From positions 496,001 through 560,000 of the forward strand of contig JAIXMP010000015.1 in assembly GCA_025677815.1 (NCBI GenBank): DNA of 64,000 nucleotides, in the 5' to 3' direction. This stretch comes from Phascolomyces articulosus (taxonomy: Eukaryota; Mucoromycota; Mucoromycetes; Mucorales; Lichtheimiaceae). A model generated the notes under the pieces. The model was given only the letters and a program-made list of their open reading frames with translations, was not told the origin of the DNA and made no database searches. Positions within the stretch are counted from its first letter, which is position 1. Every line of letters starts with the position of its first letter. This document shows, piece after piece, positions 35,301-47,300 of the stretch. A program made the position numbers and the translations under genes.

Positions 35301-38300
35301 TCTCAGTAACAACCTTGAGATCGGCTTCAATGGAAGCGTTGGCCTTGACAATGACAGCTTCAACTTCTTCGTTGGTCTTGCACGAAGCAATATCCTTTGC
35401 CAACTTACTATACCATGTGCTGATAGTAATTTTGACATATTCAACTACGCCAACAGTAATATCGACAGATTTCTTTGGCTTTTCAACAGAAGTCTTTTGC
35501 TTTTCGCCCTAAATTTATAAAAAAAAAATGTCAGTCACCCCGAATTACTATATATATATATATCGCTTTTTGTAATCTAGAGTAACTAAATTACCTTCTT
35601 TTCAACTTCGATCACCAAATCAGTCTTACAACTGCCCAATGCAGTATCAACTTGAGTAGTAGTTGATTCAGTGACAGTAGTTAATTGTTCTTGAATAGCA
35701 GCTGCGCTTGATTCACCAGCAGCAATAGCTTGAACGGCAACGGCGTGCACTTGAGTGGTGCTCTGCGAAACCATACTCTTAGCCCACTCGAGAGTAGCCT
35801 TGAGTTTATCTGCAGATTCCTTATTAGAAGATTCATCAGTCTTGGAAACAACTTGAGAGAATTCACTATCAATCTTTTCGGTAGCTTCAGCAATGATGAT
35901 TTCAATATCTTCATTCACATTGTCACCGCCCTTTTCAGCACGTTCTGCGATGTCCTTGGTAAGCTTGTTGAACCATGAATGAACAGTAGACTTAACATAG
36001 CCAACAACACCAACAGTGATCAAAGCACCACCGACAACGCCGGTAGCAACCTTGCCTGAATGATGATCGCCGCTCTTCTTTTCGGCCTTCTTGGTTTCCT
36101 TCTTGTCATCATGTTTGACAACCTTATGAGCTTCTTCGGTAGTCTTTTCAACCTTCGAATCCTTGTGTTTGTGTTCCTCAGTCTTCTTGACTTCAGAAGT
36201 AACCTTTTCAACCTAAAAAAAATATTAATAGAAATTTACATAACAGTTTCTTCTTTATCTTGTATTGTAATTAATTTTACCTTAGTCTTTTCGACTTCAA
36301 TCTTGACATCGGCTTGGCAGTTATCCAAAGCAGTATCGACTTGAGTAGTGGTAGCCTTGATCACACCAGACAATTGTTCGTGGATGGTAACAGCAGTAGT
36401 ACTACCACCAGTAACAGCTTGGACAGCAACGGCTTGGATTTGTGTGGTGGTTTGAGTAATATTGTTCTTGGCCCATTCGATGGTAGCCTTAAGCTTATCA
36501 GCAGATTCCTTATCCTTAGAGTCATTGGTCTTGGAAACGACTTGAGCGAATTCAGCGTCAATTTCAGCAGTTGCCTTAGAGACAATTACTTCAATATCAG
36601 CATTGACATTATCACCACCTTGTTCAACACGATCAGCAATGTCCTTCGAGAGTTTGTTGAACCACCAGCTAACAGTAGACTTGACATAGCCGACTACACC
36701 AATGGCAACAGCACCGCCGGCAACGACACCGACAGCAACCTTTCCAGCATGATGATGTTCATCGTCCTTCTTAGTTTGCTTGTGTTGATGTTTCTTGATC
36801 TTGGATTTCTTAGAATCGTGCTTGACAACCTTGTGAACATCTTCAGCATCAATCTTGGTGTGGTCAACTTCAATGATCAAGGAAGAGTCACACTTTTCAT
36901 AGGCAGTAGCAATTTGCTTTTCTGACGATTCAATCAAACCAGCAATGTTATCCTTGGCAGTAGTAGAACCTGCTACGATTTCGACACCGATGACCTTAAG
37001 TTGATTGGATCCTTCAAGAGCAATTCCCTTAGCCCATTCAGTAGTAGAAATAATTTGTTCAGAAACAGAAACAGATGCATCAGATTTCTTGGTCTTATCA
37101 GCTACAACCTTAAGGTCGGCCTCAATTGTAGCGTTGGCTTCAGCAATTACAGATTCAACTTCTTCGTTGGTCTTGCACGAATAAATATCTTCAATCAACT
37201 TGCTGTACCATGAGCTGATAGTAACCTTGACATAATCAACAACACCCACTGTAACTTGACCAGCATGTTCAATTGCTTCCTTAACATCAGAGGCCTATTG
37301 TATTAAAAGTTATAAACATGAGTAAGAATATTTTCTTTACTGAAAAAAATAATACAAAATAAATAAAAATGATATATTACCTTCTTTTCAACCTTGATGT
37401 TGATCTCAGAATCACATTTTTCTAAAGCGGCATCAACTTCAGCTGTTGTGGACTTAACAACGGAAGTCAACTTTTCGTGAATAGCATCATTGCCGGATCT
37501 GCCAGTGGAGACAGCTTCAACAGCAATTGTTTGGACTTGAGTAGTACCTTGAACAACAGTAGTCTTTGCCCATTCAATAGTTTCCTTGAGCTTGGCAGCG
37601 GATTCACTGTCAGTTTCACCAGTCTTGGTAGTCACCTTAGAGAATTCGACGTCAATTTCGGCATTGGCCTTAGCAATGATGGCTTCGATATCGACAGAAG
37701 CATTGTCACCACCTTGTTCAGCACGCTCAGCGACAGCCTTGGTAAGCTTATCAAACCATGAGTTAATTGTAGATTTAACATAAGCAACGGCACCAACAGC
37801 AACGACACCACCAGCTATGATTTCAGCGGCTTCACCAGTTGATAAAGCAGGCTTCTCGCAGGCAGGCTTCTTTTTAATCACCTTCTTTTCCTCAGATGAT
37901 TTCATTTCTTCCTTTGTGGGTAACTTCACAGCTTGTTGAGTCTTTTCAGTCTATTATAGAACAATAGGATGAGTAATTAGAAATATTATATATATATATA
38001 TATATATTTGCTTTTTCATTATTATTTTTCATTGACTTGTTACCTTTTCCTTTTGGTCCACTTCAATAATGATGCTTGAGTCACAGCTTCCCAAAGCAGT
38101 TTCGATTTGTGTAACATTAGCTTCAACCAAGGGCTTCATTTGTTCACGGATACTGTCAATGCATACGTGACCAGATGCAATGGATTGGACACCGATAGCT
38201 TGGACTTGGGTTGATCCTTGAATAACCATACCATTTGCCCATTCAAGAGTAGCATTGATCTTGTCAACAGAAGATGATCCAGACGAGGATGACTTTATTA

Positions 38301-41300
38301 AATCAACAATATCCTCAATGTTATCTTCAATGGAGTCAGTTGCCTTAGAAACAATGATATCGATCTCTTCATCGGTACCACCATTGGCTGCACATGTGGA
38401 AACATCATCCATCAGCTTGTTGAACCAGGAGCGAATGGTAAGTTTGGTATATTCGATGACACCTACGCTGACAAATACGCCAGCAACAACTTTCTTGCCT
38501 GCATCGTGTGTCATTTCAATTTCGTGATGCTTCACATGTTCCTCCTTCTTTTCTGCTTTGGGAGCCTTGTTTTCATGTTCTTTGGTCTTCTTAACATCAG
38601 AAGTAATCTTTTCGGTCTATTAAAAAGATATATCGTGTTAATAGGAATATTTATTAAAACTTTTTTAATATCCTTAATTTTACCTTAGTCTTTTCGACTT
38701 CGATCTTGACATCGGCTTGGCAATTATCTAATGCAGTGTCGACTTGAGTAGTGGTAGCCTTGATCACACCAGACAATTGTTCATGGATGGTAACAGCAGT
38801 AGCACTACCACCAGTAACAGCTTGAACAGCAACGGCTTGGACTTGAGTGGTGGTTTGAGTAACATTGTTCTTGGTCCATTCAATAGTAGCCTTGAGCTTA
38901 TCAACAGATTCCTTGTCCTTGGAATCGTTGGTCTTGCTGACGACTTGAGCAAACTCAGCATCAATTTCGGCAGTAGCCTTAGAGACAATTACTTCAATAT
39001 CAGCATTAACGTTATCGCCACCTTGTTCAACACGATCGGCAATATCCTTGGAGAGCTTGTTAAACCAGGAGCTGACTGTGGATTTCACATAACCAACAAC
39101 ACCAACTGAAACAACGGCGCCGGCAGCAACACCAACAGCAACCTTACCAGAATGATGATGTTCATCATTCTTCTTTTCTGTCTTCTTATCTTCGTGTTTC
39201 ACAACATCATGAGCTTCATCAGAAACCTTTTCATCAGTCTTGACGGATTCATGAGTTTCTTCAACAACAGTAATCTTGGATTCATACTTGGTCAAAGCTT
39301 CAGTGATTTGTTGATCATTTGAAGAAGAGATAATTTCCAATTGTTTGAAACTATCAGTGGTTGTCTTGCCAGAGATTACTCCAATAGCAATGCCTTGAAG
39401 TTGTTCAGAGCCAGTGGTAATGGTGCCACGGATGTATTCAATGGTCTTTTCCCATTCTTCAGTAGAAGTAGTGGTCTTGGAAATAACATCCTTGGAAGCA
39501 TCAAGATGAGCAAGGATTGTATCGGTTTCAACGCGAACGAGTTCGGCAATGTAGACATCCTTGCAATCAGGCTTGGTGGATTCGGTAGAGACATGTTTAA
39601 TAAAGGCTGCATACCACTTGCTAATGGAGATTTGCAATTCCTTGATAGACTTGCTTGGTTGAGAAGGAACACATGGCTTGGTGGTTTCAACGACACCAAT
39701 TGAAACTTCACCTTCGGTCTTCTTTTCTTCAGTGACCTTTTCGGTTTCCTTCTTTTCTTCCGTGACCTTTTCAGCGGCCTTCTTTTCTTCGACGATCTTT
39801 TGAGGATGTTTCTTTTCTTCAGCAATCTTTTTTGCATGCTTCTTGGCTTCTTCAGCTTGCTTTTCCTTTTCGTGATGCTGATGAACAGCAATGGCAGCAC
39901 CACCAACAGCAATACCGAGACCAATACCAGCAGCAATTTTGCCTGTGTCATGATGGTCATCGTCCTTCTTTTCAGGCTTCTTGCCATCCTTTTTACCATC
40001 ATGCTTGGTTACCTTATGGGCCACTTCAGTCTTGGTAGCCTTGTGATCTTCGGTTTTCTTAACCTCAGAAGTGATCTTTTCAGTCTAATAAAAAGTATAT
40101 CATGTTAATGAAAATATTTACAAAAACCTTTTTTACCATCCTTAATATTACCTTAGTCTTTTCGACTTCAATCTTGACATCGGCTTGGCAATTATCCAAA
40201 GCAGTGTCGACTTGAGTAGTGGTAGCCTTGATCACACCAGACAATTGTTCGTGGATGGTAACAGCAGTAGTACTACCACCAGCAACGGCTTGGACAGCAA
40301 CGGCTTGGATTTGTGTGGTGGTTTGAGCAACATTGTTCTTGGCCCATTCGATGGTAGCCTTAAGCTTATCAGCAGATTCCTTATCCTTAGAGTCATTGGT
40401 CTTGGAAACGACTTGAGCGAATTCAGCGTCAATTTCAGCAGTTGCCTTAGAGACAATTACTTCAATATCAGCATTGACATTATCGCCACCTTGTTCAACA
40501 CGATCGGCAATATCCTTAGAAAGCTTGTTGAACCACCAGCTAACAGTGGATTTCACGTATCCAACAACACCAATGGTAACGGCGGCACCAGCAACGACAC
40601 CGACAGCGACCTTACCAGCGTGATGGTGGTCATCATCCTTCTTTTCAACCTTCTTGGCATCGTGCTTGACAATTTTATGATCTTCTTCGGTCTTGGTAGT
40701 CTTGTGTGCTTCAGTCTTCTTGACTTCAGTTGTGATTTTTTCCGTCTATTTTTTTTTTTTTTTTGAAATTTTCTTTCTTAATAATCGATTATGTTTAAAA
40801 TAATCTATCCGACTTTAATTGAAATATTTCTTTACCTTTGTCTTTTCGACTTCAATCTTGACATCGGCTTGGCAGTTATCCAAAGCAGTGTCGACTTGAG
40901 TAGTGGTAGCCTTGATCACACCAGACAATTGTTCGTGGATGGTAACAGCAGTAGTACTACCACCAGTAACAGCTTGAACAGCAACGGCTTGGATTTGTGT
41001 GGTGGTTTGAGTAATATTGTTCTTGGCCCATTCGATGGTAGCCTTAAGCTTATCAGCAGATTCCTTGTCTTTGGAATCGTTAGTCTTGCTGACAACTTGA
41101 GCAAATTCGGCATCAATTTCAGCAGTTGCCTTGGAAACAATTACTTCAATATCAGCATTGACGTTATCGCCACCTTGTTCAACACGATCGGCAATATCCT
41201 TTGAGAGCTTGTTGAACCACCAGCTAACAGTGGATTTCACGTATCCAACAACACCAATGGTAACGGCGGCACCAGCAGCGACACCGACAGCGACCTTACC

Positions 41301-44300
41301 AGCGTGATGGTGGTCATCATCCTTCTTTTCGACCTTCTTGCAGTCCTTCTTGTCATCGTGCTTAACTACCTTATGTTCATCGGTCTTCTTAACCTCAGAA
41401 GTGATCTTTTCAGTCTATTAAAAAATATATCATGTTAATGAAAATATTTACAAAAACTTTTCTTGTTATCCTTAATATTACCTTAGTCTTTTCGACTTCA
41501 ATCTTGACATCGGCTTGGCAATTATCCAAAGCAGTGTCGACTTGAGTAGTGGTAGCCTTGATCACACCAGACAATTGTTCGTGGATGGTAACAGCAGTAG
41601 TACTACCACCAGCAACGGCTTGGACAGCAACGGCTTGGATTTGTGTGGTGGTTTGAGCAACATTGTTCTTGGCCCATTCGATGGTAGCCTTAAGCTTATC
41701 AGCAGATTCCTTATCCTTAGAGTCATTGGTCTTGGAAACGACTTGAGCGAATTCAGCGTCAATTTCAGCAGTTGCCTTAGAGACAATTACTTCAATATCA
41801 GCATTGACATTATCGCCACCTTGTTCAACACGATCGGCAATATCCTTAGAAAGCTTGCTGAACCACCAGCTAACAGTGGATTTCACGTATCCAACAACAC
41901 CAATGGTAACGGCGGCACCAGCAGCGATACCGACAGCGACCTTACCAGCGTGATGGTCATCCTTCTTTTCAGTCTTCTTGCAGCCCTTCTTGGAACCGTG
42001 TTTGACAATCTTGTGGACATGTTCAGCAGGAACCTTAGCATGTTTAACCTCAATGGTAACAGATGTATCACACTTATCGTATGCAACTTCAATTTGCTTT
42101 TCAGTGGATTCAATCAAACCAGCAATGCTATCCTTGGCGGTGGTAGAACCAGCGACAATTTGGCCACCGATAACCTTGAGTTGGTTAGATCCTTCAAGGA
42201 TGATGCCCTTGGCCCATTCAGTAGTAGAAACAATTTGCTCAGATACAGAGGTAGAGACTTCGGACTTCTTGGTCTTCTCAGTAACAACCTTGAGATCAGC
42301 TTCAATGGAAGCGTTGGCCTTGACAATGACAGCTTCAACTTCTTCGTTGGTCTTGCACGAAGCAATATCCTTTGCCAACTTACTATACCATGAGCTGATA
42401 GTAACCTTGACATAATCAATCACGCCAACGGTGGCAGCACCGAGAACAACTTCTGTACCGGGCTTCTTAACATTGTCAACGATCTAGAAAATATTATAAA
42501 TATGTCAAGTTATTGGTTAATCATTGATGATTCAATTATATGTTATATGAAAACGGCAAGTCATGAATTTACCTTTTCCTTTTCAATTTCGATAACCAAC
42601 TCTTCATCACAACCTTGCAAAGCTGTATCAATTTGTGTATGGATAGAATCAGCTACGGAGGACAATTTTTCATGAATAGAGACGGCGCTGGAGCCACCGA
42701 CAGTAACAGCTTCCACAGCGACAGTTTGAACTTGGGCTGTGCTTTGAGTAACGGTAGATTTAGCCCATTCAAGAGTTTCCTTCCATTTGGCAACTGACTC
42801 CTTGTCAGAGGATGCCTCAGTCTTTTCGGCCACTTGAGAAAGCTCAGCTTCAATTTGCTTATTGGCTTCAGCAACAATGATTTCGATATCAGCAGCAGCG
42901 TTGTCACCGCCTTGTTCAGCACGTTCGGCAACGGCCTTGGTAAGTCTTTCATACCAAGAGCTGACAGTAGATTTGACATAGCCAGCGGCGGTAATACCAA
43001 CGGCAACGGCAGCACCTGTACCAATGACAGCACCTCCAATGACAACACCAGCTGCGACCTTGCCAGCGGTATGATGATCCTTTTCAGTCTTCTTGGATTT
43101 CTTCGATTCATGCTTGACAACCTTATGAACGTGTTCAGCGGGAACCTTGGCATGTTCAACAGCAATAGTCAGAGAAGTATCACACTTGTCATAGGCAGTG
43201 TCAATTTGTTGTTCCGTGGATTCAATCAATGCAACCATGCTTTGTTTTGCACCGCTAGAAGCAGAACCACCAGCGGCAACAATCTGGGCACCAATCACCT
43301 TGATCTGAGAAGAACCTTCAAGAACCATACCCTTGGCCCATTCGGTGGTCGAAAGAATTTGTTGGCTAACAGATTCAGAAATTTCATCAGATTCAGCAGT
43401 TTTGTCACAAACGACCTTGAGTTCTTCTTCAATGACAATGTTGGCCTTGACAACCACTTGTTCGATTTCTTCGTCAGTCTTGCATGAAGCTACATCATCC
43501 ATAAGCTTACGGAACCACGATTTGACAGTAACTTTGACATATTCAGCAGTACCAACGGTTACTTCACCTGCAGTAACAACGGCCGTGTTGACGTCGGAAG
43601 TCTATAAGTATAATAAACGATCAGTAATCAAGTAAACAAAAAAAACAAAAACAAATTACCTTCTTTTCGACTTCGATCTTGACATCGGCTTGGCAATTAT
43701 CTAATGCAGTGTCGACTTGATTAGTGGTAGCCTTGATCATACCAGATAATTGTTCATGGATGGTAACAGCAGTAGCATTGCCACCAGTAACAGCTTGGAC
43801 AGCAACGGCTTGGATTTGTGTGGTGGTTTGAGCAACATTGTTCTTGGCCCATTCGATGGTAGCCTTAAGCTTATCAGCAGATTCCTTATCCTTAGAGTCA
43901 TTGGTCTTGGAAACGACTTGAGCGAATTCAGCGTCAATTTCAGCAGTTGCCTTAGAGACAATTACTTCAATATCAGCATTGACATTATCGCCACCTTGTT
44001 CAACACGATCGGCAATATCCTTAGAAAGCTTGCTGAACCACCAGCTAACAGTGGATTTCACGTATCCAACAACACCAATGGTAACGGCGGCACCAGCAGC
44101 GATACCGACAGCGACCTTACCAGCGTGATGGTCATCCTTCTTTTCAGTCTTCTTGCAGCCCTTCTTGGAACCGTGTTTGACAATCTTGTGGACATGTTCA
44201 GCAGGAACCTTAGCATGTTTAACCTCAATGGTAACAGATGTATCACACTTATCGTATGCAACTTCAATTTGCTTTTCAGTGGATTCAATCAAACCAGCAA

Positions 44301-47300
44301 TGCTATCCTTGGCGGTGGTAGAACCAGCGACAATTTGGCCACCGATAACCTTGAGTTGGTTAGATCCTTCAAGGACGATGCCCTTGGCCCATTCAGTAGT
44401 AGAAACAATTTGCTCAGATACAGAGGTAGAGACTTCGGACTTCTTGGTCTTCTCAGTAACAACCTTGAGATCAGCTTCAATGGAAGCGTTGGCCTTGACA
44501 ATGACAGCTTCAACTTCTTCGTTGGTCTTGCACGAAGCAATATCCTTTGCCAACTTACTATACCATGTGCTGATTGTAATCTTGACATATTCAGCTACAC
44601 CAACAGAAACACCAGCTGTTGCCTTCTTGCTTGACTTCTTTGCGTTTTCAACGACCTTTAATTGAAATTGAACAACCAAGTATTAATAAATGTTTAATAC
44701 AAAAATGTGGCACATATGTTTTTCCATTATAGTTACCTTTTCGCCTTCAACATCAATGGTCAATTTAGTATCGCAACTTTGCAAAGCTGTATCAATTTGG
44801 GTGTGAGTAGCTTGAACCAAAGAAGACAGTTGTTCATGGATAGAGAGAGCAGTTGATCCACCAACAGCAACTGCATCTACAGCAGTAGCTTGGATTTGAG
44901 TTGAACTTTGAACAACTATACCCTTTGCCCATTCAAGAGTTTCCTTGAGTTTAGCAGCCGATTCTTTGTTGGAGACAGCATCTGTCTTTGTTGCGACGTG
45001 AGAGAACTCGACCTCAATTTCTTGGTTGGCCTTGACAATGATAGCCTCAATATCAGCAGAAACATTGTCACCTCCCTTTTCTGCACGTTCGGAAACATCG
45101 TTCATGAGCTTGGTAAACCAAGAGTTGACGGTGGATTTCACATACCCCACAACACCAACAGTGACAACGGCACCAGTAGCAACACCGACTGCAACCTTCT
45201 TGCCAGTATCGTGATGTTCATCACTCTTCTTTTCAACCTTGGTCTTGAAAACTTCAGTCTTGCTAGGTTGTTTCTTACCACAAGAAACCTTTTCAGCCTA
45301 GTATATTCAAAATTATTTAAAAAATAATTGTTAATAAAAACATATTATATCTAAAAAACGAAAAGCGGAAATATATTTCATATTTGAGTTTACCTTTTCC
45401 TTTTCTACATCTATTTCAACATCAACTTGACAGTTATCCAAAGCAGTTTCAACTTGAGTAGTAGTTGATGAAATTACATCAGATAATTGCTCATGGATCG
45501 AAACAGCACCAGTGCCACCAGTAGCAATAGCTTGGGCAGCGACGGCTTGGACTTGAGTAGTGGCTTGGGTAACTAAACTCTTGGCCCATCCAATGGTAGC
45601 CTTGAGTCTATCGGCAGATTCTTCGTCGTTGGAATGGCTTGTCTTGGAAATGACCTTAGAGAATTCAGTATCAATTTCGGCAGTAGCCTTGGAAACGATA
45701 ACTTCAATGTCAGCATTGACATTGTCACCACCCTTTTCAACTCGTTCAGCGATATCCTTTGAAAGTTTGTCGAACCACCAGCTAACAGTAGACTTAACAT
45801 AACCAACAACACCAACTGAAACAACGGCGCCGGCAGCAACACCAACAGCAACCTTACCAGAATGATGATGTTCATCATTCTTCTTTTCTGTCTTCTTATC
45901 TTCGTGTTTCACAACATCATGAGCTTCATCAGAAACCTTTTCATCAGTCTTGACGGATTCATGAGTTTCTTCAACAACAGTAATCTTGGATTCATACTTG
46001 GTCAAAGCTTCAGTGATTTGTTGATCATTTGAAGAAGAGATAATTTCCAATTGTTTGAAACTATCAGTGGTTGTCTTGCCAGAGATTACTCCAATAGCAA
46101 TGCCTTGAAGTTGTTCAGAGCCAGTGGTAATGGTGCCACGGATGTATTCAATGGTCTTTTCCCATTCTTCAGTAGAAGTAGTGGTCTTGGAAATAACATC
46201 CTTGGAAGCATCAAGATGAGCAAGGATTGTATCGGTTTCAACGCGAACGAGTTCGGCAATGTAGACATCCTTGCAATCAGGCTTGGTGGATTCGGTAGAG
46301 ACATGTTTAATAAAGGCTGCATACCACTTGCTAATGGAGATTTGCAATTCCTTGATAGACTTGCTTGGTTGAGAAGGAACACATGGCTTGGTGGTTTCAA
46401 CGACACCAATTGAAACTTCACCTTCGGTCTTCTTTTCTTCAGTGACCTTTTCGGTTTCCTTCTTTTCTTCCGTGACCTTTTCAGCGGCCTTCTTTTCTTC
46501 GACGATCTTTTGAGGATGTTTCTTTTCTTCAGCAATCTTTTTTGCATGCTTCTTGGCTTCTTCAGCTTGCTTTTCCTTTTCGTGATGCTGATGAACAGCA
46601 ATGGCAGCACCACCAACAGCAATACCGAGACCAATACCAGCAGCAATTTTGCCTGTGTCATGATGGTCATCGTCCTTCTTTTCAGGCTTCTTGCCATCCT
46701 TTTTACCATCATGCTTGGTTACCTTATGGGCCACTTCAGTCTTGGTAGCCTTGTGATCTTCGGTTTTCTTAACCTCAGAAGTGATCTTTTCAGTCTAATA
46801 AAAAGTATATCATGTTAATGAAAATATTTACAAAAACCTTTTTTACCATCCTTAATATTACCTTAGTCTTTTCGACTTCAATCTTGACATCGGCTTGGCA
46901 ATTATCCAAAGCAGTGTCGACTTGAGTAGTGGTAGCCTTGATCACACCAGACAATTGTTCGTGGATGGTAACAGCAGTAGTACTACCACCAGCAACGGCT
47001 TGGACAGCAACGGCTTGGATTTGTGTGGTGGTTTGAGCAACATTGTTCTTGGCCCATTCGATGGTAGCCTTAAGCTTATCAGCAGATTCCTTGTCTTTGG
47101 AATCGTTAGTCTTGCTGACAACTTGAGCAAATTCGGCATCAATTTCAGCAGTTGCCTTAGAGACAATTACTTCAATATCAGCATTGACGTTATCGCCACC
47201 TTGTTCAACACGATCGGCAATATCCTTTGAGAGCTTGTTGAACCACCAGCTAACAGTGGATTTAACATAACCAACAACACCAATGGTAACGGCGGCACCA

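Noticed and set aside
43750..44634. Long plus-strand open frames opposite the module exons (also 41515-42393, 36314-36925)
   Set aside because: Antisense shadows: they recur wherever the module recurs, their translations are low in structure, and the minus strand explains the region fully with introns.
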